DNA of 64,000 bases, taken from the NCBI RefSeq assembly GCF_020150455.1, contig NZ_CP083740.1, positions 6,345,001 to 6,409,000 of the forward strand. Reading direction: 5' to 3'. This DNA comes from Bremerella sp. TYQ1 (GTDB taxonomy: Bacteria; Planctomycetota; Planctomycetia; Pirellulales; Pirellulaceae). Made by a program: the position numbers and the translations under genes. The notes below the pieces were generated by a model that saw only the letters and a list, made by a program, of their open reading frames with translations, searched no databases and was not told the origin of the DNA. Numbering within the stretch: the first letter of the stretch is position 1; each line of letters begins with the position of its first letter. This document shows, one piece after another, positions 1-8,824 of the stretch.

Positions 1-183
1 GGAAAGATGCCGTTCGACGCCTACTTCCGCGTCGCAGGCAATCACGCTGCTGCCGTAGCCGCACAGTTCGTTGGTGGCCGCGGCGAGCCAATGGTCGTCA
101 AACGCGGTTAAGATCAACCGGGTATAGACCATCCCAAACGCTTCGGCGAACGTATCGACAATTTGCGTGTTGCCAATCTGCAC
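1..183 (-). CDS. ftr: Formylmethanofuran:tetrahydromethanopterin formyltransferase (Ftr/FhcD), N-terminal part
   Basis: The first 61 codons of a gene that runs off the left edge. The frame is open from position 183 to 1 and has no ATG near its start; GTG at 183-181 is the likely start, which is why an ATG-only search misses it. The protein begins VQIGNTQIVDTFAEAFG and continues through CGYGSSVIACDAEVGVE, which matches the start of the Ftr family (NGVEIEDTFAEAF followed by GFGTSVIMCPAEAGI in archaeal members, from memory). Ftr moves the formyl group between methanofuran and tetrahydromethanopterin; in planctomycetes and methylotrophs it belongs to the formyltransferase/hydrolase complex of H4MPT-linked formaldehyde oxidation. 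It is divergent from hemY. The family call is firm and the exact start less so. Confidence 0.85.
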   Translation of the reverse strand, partial: MQIGNTQIVDTFAEAFGMVYTRLILTAFDDHWLAAATNELCGYGSSVIACDAEVGVERHLS

Positions 184-341
184 AGCTACTTTCCCCGGAA
201 TCGGACGAAAAAGACGAATCCCTATCTTCCCCCGATCCGCAAACGCTGCCAACCCCGCCCTGGGTAACCATTTCGGCTTCCACGATCTAGAATAGAGAAC
301 ACCCATCCCGCCAACGCAAACGGTAACCCAACTCGGATTGA

Positions 342-1760
342 ATGACTGAAGAATCGAAAGCCGATCATCGCGTCGCCATCATTGGGGGCGGCATCTCAGG
401 GCTCGCCGCTGCGCATCGCGTTCAGGAATTAGATCCTTCGGCCAAGATCACCCTCTTCGAAGCAGATAAAAAACTCGGCGGTGTCCTGCAAACTACCACG
501 ACCGACGACGGTTACTTACTGGAAAACAGCGCCGATAACTTCATCACCAACCTGCCATTTGCATTGGATCTTTGCCGCCGACTCGGCTTGGAAGAAGATT
601 TGCTGCCGACCAACGAGGCGTTACGCAAAGCCTTCGTCGTACGGCAAGGGAAATTGCATCCCGTGCCGGAAGGCTTCGTGTTGATGGCGCCTGGCAAGAT
701 GTGGTCGGTCATTACAACGCCCATTCTATCCTGGTCCGGCAAGCTGCGTTTGGCCCGCGAGTTCTTTGTCCCGCGTCGCCAAGAGCAAACCGACGAGTGT
801 CTCGAGTCGTTCGTCACACGACGCATGGGGAAAGAAGTTTACCAGCGTCTCGTGCAACCACTGATCGGTGGCATTTATACGGCCGATCCGACAAAGCTCA
901 GCATCCAAGCGACACTGCGGCAGTTTGTGGAAATGGAACGAAAGCATGGCAGCTTGATCAAGGGAATGCAGCGTCGCGATCAGAACAATGGCAAGAAGAA
1001 CGAGAGCGGAGCTCGCTACTCGATGTTCGTCGCGCCGAGGTATGGCATGCGGCAATTGATCGAACGTCTCGTCGAGCGACTATCTGGTCACGACCTACGC
1101 TGCGAAACTCCCATTCAATCGATTCGGCGCAAGGGCGATTTGTGGATGGTCGATACGGCCACGCAGTCGCTTGAGTTCGATGCCGTTATCGTGGCATTGC
1201 CTGCTCCGCATGCCGCGAAGACGTTGGAAGCGTTTTCGGTCCTGGCCGAAAACCTTCAGGCAATTCCTTACGCGGGATGCAGCGTGGCCATCTTGGCCGT
1301 CGACGAAAAGCAAATTCGCCGCCCAGTGGCTGGGTTTGGGTTCGTGGTGCCAGAGATCGAGAACCGCAAGATATTGGCCGGCAGTTTTTCCAGCACCAAG
1401 TTCCCCGGCCGCGCTCCGGACGGCAAAGTGGTTATTCGTGTCTTCGTCGGCGGGGCCTGTCACCCTGAGTTGGCCGATCTGCCGGACGACGAAATGCGAC
1501 GCGTCGTGCTGCAAGAGCTGAACGAGTTGATTGGCTTGGAAGGGGAGCCCGAGAAGTTTCTGGTTACGCGCTGGATGGGCAAGATGCCGCAGTACCATCT
1601 TGGGCATCTCGATCGCGTTGCGACATTGGAAAGGGAATGCGGCAGTTTGCCTGGCTTGGAATTGGCCGGCAATGCTTACCGCGGCGTCGGCGTGCCGCAA
1701 TGTATTCAAAGTGGTGAGCAAGCCGCGGCGCGCGTCGTGGAGTATTTACGCAGCCGCTAG
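342..1760 (+). CDS. hemY: Protoporphyrinogen oxidase (HemY/HemG type)
   Basis: 472 aa, the usual length for oxygen-dependent protoporphyrinogen IX oxidase, which makes protoporphyrin IX in haem synthesis with FAD as cofactor. The N-terminus carries the dinucleotide-binding motif GGGISGLAAAHR (about residues 15-26) followed by the acidic end of the second strand in LFEADKKLGG. ENSADNF near residue 60 and the C-terminal segment LAGNAYRGVGVPQCIQSG (about 440-460) are typical of the family, where the latter closes the FAD site. The gene stands alone, divergent from ftr, and its last 15 bases overlap the 3' end of the convergent gene at 1746-2330. Another FAD-dependent amine oxidase-fold enzyme is possible but less likely. 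Confidence 0.9.
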   Translation: MTEESKADHRVAIIGGGISGLAAAHRVQELDPSAKITLFEADKKLGGVLQTTTTDDGYLLENSADNFITNLPFALDLCRRLGLEEDLLPTNEALRKAFVVRQGKLHPVPEGFVLMAPGKMWSVITTPILSWSGKLRLAREFFVPRRQEQTDECLESFVTRRMGKEVYQRLVQPLIGGIYTADPTKLSIQATLRQFVEMERKHGSLIKGMQRRDQNNGKKNESGARYSMFVAPRYGMRQLIERLVERLSGHDLRCETPIQSIRRKGDLWMVDTATQSLEFDAVIVALPAPHAAKTLEAFSVLAENLQAIPYAGCSVAILAVDEKQIRRPVAGFGFVVPEIENRKILAGSFSSTKFPGRAPDGKVVIRVFVGGACHPELADLPDDEMRRVVLQELNELIGLEGEPEKFLVTRWMGKMPQYHLGHLDRVATLERECGSLPGLELAGNAYRGVGVPQCIQSGEQAAARVVEYLRSR

Positions 1761-2330
1761 TTGAATGCTTGCCACTTCGCCACCAACAAACGCAACATCG
1801 AGTCCGCCTGCCGATTCTTTCGCTTTCTGCAGCGCACTCAAAGCGGCCTCAGGATCGTCATTGTAGGACTGGGCGAAAGCTTGCTGATCGGTGGCTGCTT
1901 GAATGGCAGCCGTTTGCGCGGCAATTTGCGAGAGCAGGCGTTGCCCTTCTTCCGACTGCTGCAACAACCCTTTGGCTTGTTGTGCGAATGCATCACCACC
2001 ACTCATCGCGATCTCGCCGTTAAGGTCGATGCGAAGCTGAAACGAATCTGGCAACTCTTGACCGGCCTGGTGAAACGTGCGTCGCAGCAGGTCTTCCAAC
2101 TCTTCTAGCGAGCGTCCCAGTTGATCTTCCAAAGCTGCGGCGTCGGTACCCAATATTCCGGCGGAAGCCAGAAATGAGTCGAGCGTGTTTCCGCTGGAGG
2201 ATTCGCTTTCCGGGGTTGAAGCTTCCTCGTTGGAAAACAGCGAGAACATTCCCTGCGACAGATTTTTCGCCGCGCCAGCCGCCATCGATGCGGCACCAAT
2301 GCCAAGTGGTATTGCCGATGCGATATTCAT
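1746..2330 (-). CDS. Unknown protein, 194 aa, Ala/Gln-rich
   Basis: I do not recognise a family. The N-terminus (MNIASAIPLGIGAASMAAG) is small-residue-rich and mildly hydrophobic but lacks a clear signal-peptide charge pattern. A Ser/Glu-rich linker at about residues 37-50 precedes a mainly helical, acidic and Gln-rich body containing EDQLGRSLEELEDLLRRTF and later Ala-rich stretches suggestive of coiled coil. The pattern recalls small planctomycete proteins of unknown role. The gene is convergent with hemY and overlaps it by 15 bases. Reading-frame length and planctomycete-like codon use support a real gene, but there is no functional evidence. Confidence 0.6.
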   Translation of the reverse strand: MNIASAIPLGIGAASMAAGAAKNLSQGMFSLFSNEEASTPESESSSGNTLDSFLASAGILGTDAAALEDQLGRSLEELEDLLRRTFHQAGQELPDSFQLRIDLNGEIAMSGGDAFAQQAKGLLQQSEEGQRLLSQIAAQTAAIQAATDQQAFAQSYNDDPEAALSALQKAKESAGGLDVAFVGGEVASIQLAAA

Positions 2331-2782
2331 GCGCGCACTTTCTGCGTTGATGACAGCCCCCCGTCCTTAGAAAGATCGTCAGCTGAGTATGCCGACTTTA
2401 ACGATTTATCGGTCGGGGGCCGGAAGGATGGGGGAGTATGCCAAGCAAGAAAAAGAAAAAGTTCCCATTACCTACGATCGCTGTGCAACCGGCAACTTCC
2501 AGCTAGTACCTAGCGGTACTCTGCCCCAGGTGGAAGTTAAGGATAGGTAATGGGAACAAATTCTATCTTCAATAGTCACGTTATAAAAAACGGACTGCGG
2601 TTTCCCGATTAGTTAGGCGAGCTAACTGTTTTTGGGGTAGACAAGTTAAAAAGTTTCACCCCGTTAAAAACTATATCGTGTAGATTACCCCCCAGCTTGA
2701 GCTGAGTCAACAATAACCTCCCTAAATGGGCAATTATGAATCCCCATAACACACAGGGTACTCATTTTGGGGGTGATTGCGG
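2331..2782. other. AT-richer intergenic region with structured DNA
   Basis: 452 bases between the start of the unknown 194-aa gene and the end of the glycosyltransferase gene. No convincing coding frame. It contains the nested inverted repeat listed separately (2461-2557) and a small hairpin near 2612-2628 (AGTTAG, then a five-base loop, then CTAACT). The remainder is AT-rich compared with its surroundings. Confidence 0.6.
2461..2557. repeat. Nested inverted repeat, 97 bp, with 13-bp perfect ends
   Basis: The outer arms GTTCCCATTACCT (2461-2473) and AGGTAATGGGAAC (2545-2557) are perfect reverse complements. Inside them are AACTTCCA (2494-2501) against TGGAAGTT (2531-2538), and innermost AGTACC (2505-2510) against GGTACT (2515-2520) around a TAGC loop. 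The element could fold as one long interrupted cruciform or RNA hairpin. There is no open reading frame and no run of T beside it, so it is not a simple terminator. A REP-like or MITE-like element is the best guess. Confidence 0.75.
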
Positions 2783-4000
2783 TTAAGCCGCAACCAAGCG
2801 TGGCTCGAAAAGTTCCTCTTCCGGCAGTTCTAATACTTGGCGGTACATATCGACGTATTGGCGAGCTGCTTCCTGCCAACAGAACCGAGCCGCCGCTTGT
2901 TGCAGATCTTCGGCATAGTTCGGCTGGGCATTGTAAAGCTGCATGCCATTCTGATAGACGTCCATCAGGTGATTCGGCGTAAACGTGTCCCAGTAAAACG
3001 CTTTTTGCCCGCCAATCTCCGGCAGGCTTGTGCGTCGCGCTAAAAACACGGGCTTTCCGACCGTCATCGCTTCAATCGGCGGCAGTCCGAAGCCTTCTGT
3101 GAGGGAAGGAAACACGAACGACTCGCAGTTTTCGTACAGCCATTGCCGTTCTTCGTCGCTCACCGGACCAGGCATTAAAACCTGATCCGAGATACCGTAC
3201 TGCTCGATCGTGGCTCGCATTTCCTGGGCGTACGGCGAATCGTTTTGCCCAGCGATCACCAACTGGTGATTGGGCAACTGTTTGATTAAGTCGAGCAGGA
3301 CGTGGAAGTTCTTTTTGCGATCGATGATGCCGATGCTAAACAGAAACGGCTTGCTCGGGTTCAGCCACGCAGGCTGTGCCGCTTCAAATTGCGATATATC
3401 AGGTCGCCCGTTGTAAATGACTTGCAGCGGTTTGCCTTGCAAATCGAAGTAAGACTTCACTTCGTCCGCAACAAACTTCGAGATCACTGTCACCGCATCG
3501 CAGCGTTTGATCAGACGCTTAATACGGCGATGTTCGCGGTCGATCTTCGGACCAGCTTTTTCTCGCAGGTAATTCAGATCGTGAATCGTCAGCAGCACAC
3601 GAGTTTTCGGGTTGATCGGCAAGTACTTCGCTTGCTGATGTGTCGCATGCCAGAGGGCGTGCTGTGGAACGCGTCCCCACTGCGACCAACGGTACCAACG
3701 CTGGAAGATTTCTTTCCGCCACAATTTGGCCAGTAAGAAGTCGGGCGTGCCGAATTCATCTGCTTGCGATGCCGCGACCAGCGGAACGGGTATCAGCCCG
3801 CGACGACTCATCTCGACCGTCAAAGCGTGACCGAGCTGGCAGGCAAATTGCCCTAGTCCCGAACATCGGTTCCGGGACTTCTCCAGATCGAGAACAACAC
3901 TTGGCGTCGGTTGAGGCATGAATGAATTCAGCAGGAACGTCGGCAGGGCCGTCGATTTCGCCGCTATCGATGCTGATGGTATTTCATGGGTGATTAGCAC
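2783..4000 (-). CDS. Glycosyltransferase family 4
   Basis: 405 aa from a GTG at 4000; an ATG at 3919 (MPQPTPSVVLDLEKSRNR) may be the true start, because the upstream 27 residues look unlike the family. The C-terminal half has the GT-B glycosyl transferase group 1 pattern: GIIDRKKNFHVLLDLI (about residues 222-237) and the E-x7-E donor-site motif in EGFGLPPIEAM (about 300-310). It should transfer a sugar from an NDP-sugar to a lipid or polysaccharide acceptor at the cytoplasmic face. No neighbouring polysaccharide genes indicate the substrate. Neither start has a clear Shine-Dalgarno sequence. Confidence 0.85.
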   Translation of the reverse strand: MLITHEIPSASIAAKSTALPTFLLNSFMPQPTPSVVLDLEKSRNRCSGLGQFACQLGHALTVEMSRRGLIPVPLVAASQADEFGTPDFLLAKLWRKEIFQRWYRWSQWGRVPQHALWHATHQQAKYLPINPKTRVLLTIHDLNYLREKAGPKIDREHRRIKRLIKRCDAVTVISKFVADEVKSYFDLQGKPLQVIYNGRPDISQFEAAQPAWLNPSKPFLFSIGIIDRKKNFHVLLDLIKQLPNHQLVIAGQNDSPYAQEMRATIEQYGISDQVLMPGPVSDEERQWLYENCESFVFPSLTEGFGLPPIEAMTVGKPVFLARRTSLPEIGGQKAFYWDTFTPNHLMDVYQNGMQLYNAQPNYAEDLQQAAARFCWQEAARQYVDMYRQVLELPEEELFEPRLVAA

Positions 4001-4297
4001 GGCATCCAGGACAATCGGCCGCGCGCTGGTGATGCGATAGCCTATCCCCCGGACGACCAGAGAGTACCTGTTTCATCGGCGGGTGGGAAGAGTGATCTGA
4101 AAGGGCGACGGGAACAATCTGGGAATGGTACGTACTAACGAGAATGACAATGCCTGTAAGAAGTTAACATCTTGCGGCCGTACCCCACCCCCATACGCTT
4201 GGTTCGTCCAAGAAAATAGGGCAGAATAGGCCCTTCGGCTCGTCTTAAGTCTCCGTCATTATCCCTTAACATGCGCACCCCGTGAGGATCTGTCTCT
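4001..4297. other. Divergent intergenic region before xylB
   Basis: About 300 bases between the divergent glycosyltransferase and xylB genes. It should hold both promoters. I see no strong sigma70 match, only the palindrome GTACGTAC near 4129-4136. No coding frame of interest. Confidence 0.4.
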
Positions 4298-5824
4298 GTG
4301 AATATCTACTTGGGAATCGACATCGGCACGTCCGGCACCAAAACCATTGCGATGACTGAAGAAGGTTCGATCCTTGCCGAAGCGTCTGCTAGCTACCCCG
4401 CTTCGCACCCAAAACCACTCTGGAGTGAGCAAGATCCCGAGCTGTGGTGGAAAGCGACGGTGAAGACTGTCAAAAAAGTTGTGCAGCTGGCCAAAGCGAA
4501 GCCGGCCGAAGTCAAAGCGATCGGTCTTTCAGGCCAGATGCATGGATCGGTCTTCTTAGACAAAAACGACGAAGTGATCCGCCCCGCACTGCTGTGGAAC
4601 GATCAGCGAACGGCAGCCGAATGCGAAGAGATCGAGTCCCGCGCCGGCGGCCGCAAGAAGCTGATCAAGATGGTCGCCAACCCGGCACTGACCGGATTCA
4701 CGGCTCCTAAGGTGCTATGGCTGCGCAACAACGAGCCAAAGAACTTCGACCGGCTGGCTAAAGTGCTGCTGCCGAAAGATGAAATCCGCCGCCGACTGAC
4801 CGGCGAATATGCTACCGAAGTGAGCGACGCCAGCGGCATGCTGCTGTTGGACGTCGCCAAGCGAGATTGGTCGACCGAACTGCTTTCCAAGCTGGAGCTG
4901 GACGTCGACTTGCTGGGCAAAGTGTACGAGTCGGAAGATGTCACCGGAACGCTGACCAAGGAAGCGGCGAAGAAGCTCGGCCTGACTACCGACTGTGTGG
5001 TCGTCGGTGGGGCAGGGGACTGCGCGGCAAACGCCCTGGGCAACGGCGTGGTGAAGAAAGGGATTCTCGCCAGTTCGCTGGGAACCAGTGGTGTGATGTT
5101 TGTTCACAGCGACGAAATGGCCGCCGATCCGGAAGGCCGTTTGCATACGTTCTGTCACGCCGTTCGTGGCAAGTGGCACATGATGGGGGTCACGCTTTGT
5201 GCGGCAGGCACACTGGAGTGGTTCGTGCAGAAGCTGTGTGCCGAAATGCGAGGACCACGCGGCAAGAGCGATCCTTACTCGACGCTGATGAAAGAGGCGG
5301 AAGCGGTTCCTGTTGGCAGCGAAGGCTTGATGGTCCTCCCGTATCTCGCCGGCGAACGCACCCCGCATGCCGATCCCGACGCACGTGGCTGCTTCGTTGG
5401 AATTACGCTCAAGCATGAGCGCGCTCATCTCACACGTGCCATCATGGAAGGGGTTACCTATTCGCTGCGAGAAAGCCTCGAAGTACTCAACGAAATGAAT
5501 ATCCCCGTTCGCCAGGTGCGTGCCGGCGGCGGTGGTGCGAAGAGTGCATTCTGGCGGCAGATGCAAGCCGACGTGTTCGGTAAGAAAGTCGTTCGCCTGA
5601 ATGCCGAGCAAGGCCCTGCCTACGGCGTTGCGTTGTTGGCCGCGACAGGGGCTGGGGCGTATAAAAATATACAGGAAGCGTGTGCCGCGACGATCAGTGA
5701 AGTCTCGGAAACGAAACCGGATCGAAGTGCCAAGAAGTACTACGATCAAGCCTTCCCCGTCTACCAAGACTTGTATCAATCGTTGAAGGAAGACTTCAAG
5801 AAGCTGGGCCGCTTGGGTAGTTGA
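4298..5824 (+). CDS. xylB: Xylulokinase
   Basis: 508 aa FGGY-family kinase that phosphorylates D-xylulose to xylulose 5-phosphate with ATP. The phosphate-1 loop is [11 protein letters not shown] (residues 6-16). The sugar-site motif [13 protein letters not shown] (about 75-87) is typical of xylulokinases, as is [16 protein letters not shown]. The C-terminal domain has [19 protein letters not shown], the adenosine-binding region. It uses a GTG start (4298). The next gene, an ornithine cyclodeaminase-family member, starts 26 bases downstream on the same strand, so the two may be co-transcribed. No xylA lies in the window. Confidence 0.92.
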   Translation: MNIYLGIDIGTSGTKTIAMTEEGSILAEASASYPASHPKPLWSEQDPELWWKATVKTVKKVVQLAKAKPAEVKAIGLSGQMHGSVFLDKNDEVIRPALLWNDQRTAAECEEIESRAGGRKKLIKMVANPALTGFTAPKVLWLRNNEPKNFDRLAKVLLPKDEIRRRLTGEYATEVSDASGMLLLDVAKRDWSTELLSKLELDVDLLGKVYESEDVTGTLTKEAAKKLGLTTDCVVVGGAGDCAANALGNGVVKKGILASSLGTSGVMFVHSDEMAADPEGRLHTFCHAVRGKWHMMGVTLCAAGTLEWFVQKLCAEMRGPRGKSDPYSTLMKEAEAVPVGSEGLMVLPYLAGERTPHADPDARGCFVGITLKHERAHLTRAIMEGVTYSLRESLEVLNEMNIPVRQVRAGGGGAKSAFWRQMQADVFGKKVVRLNAEQGPAYGVALLAATGAGAYKNIQEACAATISEVSETKPDRSAKKYYDQAFPVYQDLYQSLKEDFKKLGRLGS

Positions 5825-5850
5825 TTCCCTGCTGACATAAGGATGCCGAC

Positions 5851-6810
5851 ATGACGTGCCGATTTTATCGCGAGCAGGAAGTGACCGCACTTCTCGATAT
5901 GGCTACCACCATCGAAGTGGTCGAAGAAAGCTTTCGTCAACTCGGCACCGGCGGCGCCGAAAACGTCCCCCGGCATCGCGCCACGGCGCCGGGGTTTGTC
6001 TTGCATGGTATGCACGCCGCCGCCGAATACCTCGGCTTTGCGGGCTTCAAAATGTATAGCACCACGCGGATCGGGGCGAAGTTTGTTGTCGGCTTGTACG
6101 ACATCGACAGCGGTCAAATGGTCGCGCTGATCGAAGCCGACAAGCTCGGCCAGCTTCGCACGGCAGCTTCATCGGCGGTCGGGGCTCGTTACCTGGCCAA
6201 CAAGCCGATCACGCAGCTCGGTATCTTCGGCAGTGGATGGCAGGCCGAATCGCAGTTGGAAGCGATGGCCACCGAGTTCGATCTTACCCAGGCATTCGTC
6301 TACTCGCGCGATCAAGTCAAGCGAGAACAGTTCGCTGAAAAGATGGCCGACAAATGCCAGATTGAAGTTGTCCCTGTTCACGACCCCAAGGACGCCGTGG
6401 AAGATCTGCCGCTGGTGATCACCGCGACGACCAGCAAGCACCCTGTCTTCGACGGCAACCTGCTTGCCGAAGGGGCGTTGGTTTGTGCGATGGGAGGCAA
6501 CTGGGCTTACAAACGCGAGGTCGACGTCGTCACGATTCGCCGCGCCGACAACTGGGTGTGCGATTCGATCGAGGCTTGCCAGAACGAAGCAGGCGACTAC
6601 CTGCAAGCGGAGGAAGAAGGCTACTTCGATTGGGACAAAGCCGTTTCGCTCTCCGATGTTATCGCCGGCACGGTCATCGGCCGAAACAATGCCGACAGCA
6701 TCGTCGTCTACAAAACGGTCGGTCTCGCGGTGCAAGATGTCGCGCTGGGCACCAAATTTTTACAGTTGGCCGCCAACAACCCCGGCATCGGACTCGACTT
6801 GCCGTTCTAG
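5851..6810 (+). CDS. Ornithine cyclodeaminase / mu-crystallin family protein
   Basis: 319 aa, full length for the OCD/mu-crystallin family of NAD(P)-dependent enzymes (ornithine cyclodeaminase, alanine dehydrogenase, ketimine reductase). Visible landmarks are FAGFKMYSTTR with the substrate-contacting lysine (about residue 67), DKLGQLRTAASSAVGARYL (about 95-113) and the Rossmann glycine motif GIFGSGWQAESQ (about 132-143). VCAMGGNWAYKREVD corresponds to the family's late GSN region. It lies 26 bases after xylB. The family does not fix the substrate. Confidence 0.85.
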   Translation: MTCRFYREQEVTALLDMATTIEVVEESFRQLGTGGAENVPRHRATAPGFVLHGMHAAAEYLGFAGFKMYSTTRIGAKFVVGLYDIDSGQMVALIEADKLGQLRTAASSAVGARYLANKPITQLGIFGSGWQAESQLEAMATEFDLTQAFVYSRDQVKREQFAEKMADKCQIEVVPVHDPKDAVEDLPLVITATTSKHPVFDGNLLAEGALVCAMGGNWAYKREVDVVTIRRADNWVCDSIEACQNEAGDYLQAEEEGYFDWDKAVSLSDVIAGTVIGRNNADSIVVYKTVGLAVQDVALGTKFLQLAANNPGIGLDLPF

Positions 6811-6874
6811 TGGATTCCAGGCCGCCAAGGTCTCGGATGCCGAGAGGTTCCGATGCGAATCTCACATCTCCTCC

Positions 6875-6958
6875 GGGTGCCATGCCTTCGTCTTCGTAGG
6901 CATGCGAAGTGAGATAACGGTTCAAAGACATGCCCACGCGGACGAGGGCATGGCACCC
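6875..6958. repeat. Inverted-repeat element, copy 1 (GGGTGCCATGCC family)
   Basis: 84-bp element between two convergent genes. The ends GGGTGCCATGCC (6875-6886) and GGCATGGCACCC (6947-6958) are perfect reverse complements. The interior contains CGTCTTCGTAGGCATG and ACATGCCCACGCGGACG. A second copy sharing both internal blocks lies at 34166-34241, so this is a dispersed family. No coding capacity. Confidence 0.85.
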
Positions 6959-6983
6959 AAGGCTTTTGAAATGAAAGCCGGTG

Positions 6984-8606
6984 TTAGCGAATGTCTTTGG
7001 CTGGGTTGAACGGGATTTCGGCCATCACGTCTTTCGGTTGCGGAGGAATGTTTCCTTCGCTCTTCGGTTCCGGTTCCGGCTCTGCGGAAACAGGCGGAGC
7101 GGCGATGACTCGCAGTTCGACTTCCGTCGCATACTTCGTCTCAGGCTTGGCACATTGCAGTTCTGGGCGAACTAGAAACTGCCCAGGGCCGCTCGTTTCA
7201 ATCGTGACCGTCATGCGAATGCTCTCGCCAGGTTCGATCGAAACAGGCTCAAACAAAGCTTGCCCGGGAGCGATGCGGCCTGGCTGGCCTTCCAACTTGA
7301 TTGGTTCGATCCCTTCGGAAAGGTTGATCACCACTTGGGCCATCTCGCTTGGCTGATCGCTCAAGTTCGTGACTTCGATGCCATATTTGACCGGCTTGCC
7401 TTGAACGACTACTTCGGCCGGCGTGAAGATTTCCAGCTTCAATGCGTCAACCGGATCGGCGGTCATGGGCTGTGGCTTGGCTGATTCGGCGACCATGGCT
7501 TGTTCGGTTTCTGCTTCCGCTTCCGCCACGACAGGCGCTTCCGGCTGTTTCTCTTCGGTCCAACCGATGGTGACCGATTCGTCGGCCAATGCGGCCAGCA
7601 AGTTCCAATCTTCTGCGGTGACCAGCAACGCGTTCGCAGGCGGCGCGACGTTGTCTTGATCGATTGCCACCGATACATCGCCAATCGAAAGTTCCATGAT
7701 CGCTTCCACTTCCTTCAGTGTCAGCGAACTTGCTTCTGGTACCGTCAGATCATTCTGGCCAATCGAAATTCGCCCGGCATGCAGTTCGCCGACCGTCAGT
7801 CGGATTTGTTTTGCAGGCAAGTCGACATGCATCGCAACAGGGCCTTCGACAACTTTCACCGAATCGCCAGGCGTTGGGTTCTCGTCTTTCGACCAGCCGT
7901 TGATCTTCCGCAGGAACGCCTCCGGAATCTGATGATTCGCCGCGATCTCTTCCAGCTTCATGTCAGGTAGAAACGTCATCGCTGGCTTCGCGAGATGCTT
8001 GTTCGGGGCAAAGATCACCATTTCGGCCAGCTCGTCTCCCTTGTCGGTTACTTGTTCTCGCTGTTGGTCGGTCAAGTCGGCTCGCTGGGCAAGCTTGTTG
8101 ATCTGCTTCAGCGCGGTGGCCAGCGTGAACGAGGCTTCCGACTTTTCGATCTCAGCCCATGCGTCTTCAAACGAAAGCACTTTCGGCGTTATGTCGGCAG
8201 GCACCATCGGCTTGGTTTCTGCAGCTTCCGCCGGAATCGGTTCGTCCTTCGGGGCTTCGCCAGTGGCTGCCGTAAAGCGACTTCCCTTGCCGTTGACCGG
8301 CTTCTTCGCAGAAACCGGCAGCACCGGCAGCGAGGCCGCGGCCGTTTCCAGTACGGGATTCGCGACAGTTGATTTCGGAGAAGCAGCTTCTTCCGGCGTG
8401 ACGATGGTCGGCACTTCCTGAACGCTTACCTGGCTACGATTCTCGGCAAGTTCCGTAAAGGCTTCAGCCGAAAAGAGCGGTGCTTGCTCGATCACTTCTA
8501 AGGAATCGGCAGGAGATTGGGCGAGTTGGTTTCGGTATATAACGTACCCGTTGTACGCGACGCAGACTAAAAGTCCCACGATCAGAAGATTTCGAAGTAC
8601 GGACAC
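6984..8606 (-). CDS. Membrane-anchored protein with LysM-like and DUF11-like domains
   Basis: 540 aa from a GTG at 8606 with GAGG six bases upstream. One transmembrane helix or uncleaved signal lies at residues 5-24, followed by a long Ala/Pro/Glu-rich linker. About residues 210-255 look like a LysM peptidoglycan-binding fold (KLEEIAANHQIPEAFLRKIN, then GDSVKVVEGP). About residues 395-515 form an immunoglobulin-like DUF11-type repeat (VVQGKPVKYGIEVTNLSDQ). This fits a periplasmic protein that contacts the cell wall. It is divergent from the vWA gene at 8825, with about 220 bases between, so both may belong to an envelope function. Confidence 0.7.
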   Translation of the reverse strand: MSVLRNLLIVGLLVCVAYNGYVIYRNQLAQSPADSLEVIEQAPLFSAEAFTELAENRSQVSVQEVPTIVTPEEAASPKSTVANPVLETAAASLPVLPVSAKKPVNGKGSRFTAATGEAPKDEPIPAEAAETKPMVPADITPKVLSFEDAWAEIEKSEASFTLATALKQINKLAQRADLTDQQREQVTDKGDELAEMVIFAPNKHLAKPAMTFLPDMKLEEIAANHQIPEAFLRKINGWSKDENPTPGDSVKVVEGPVAMHVDLPAKQIRLTVGELHAGRISIGQNDLTVPEASSLTLKEVEAIMELSIGDVSVAIDQDNVAPPANALLVTAEDWNLLAALADESVTIGWTEEKQPEAPVVAEAEAETEQAMVAESAKPQPMTADPVDALKLEIFTPAEVVVQGKPVKYGIEVTNLSDQPSEMAQVVINLSEGIEPIKLEGQPGRIAPGQALFEPVSIEPGESIRMTVTIETSGPGQFLVRPELQCAKPETKYATEVELRVIAAPPVSAEPEPEPKSEGNIPPQPKDVMAEIPFNPAKDIR

Positions 8607-8824
8607 GGCATCCTCGGCTGGAGCGAGATTTCACGAAATAATTGCGCAAGTTGGCTGTGCTGTATCAAATTCGCGACATCGCATCCAGACCAATCGGGGG
8701 AGAAAAGCAGATCAATTCCGCGCAACGGCCGTTTGTGCGCGAATTTCCATGGCAGCATTTGTAGTCATCTTCTAGGATTAAAGAGTGAGTCATGCTTCTT
8801 TCCCTCCTTGATTGACCGACCTGC

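Noticed and set aside
2461..2557. Possible integron attC site
   Set aside because: The outer ends do not match GTTRRRY/RYYYAAC core sites and no integrase is present.
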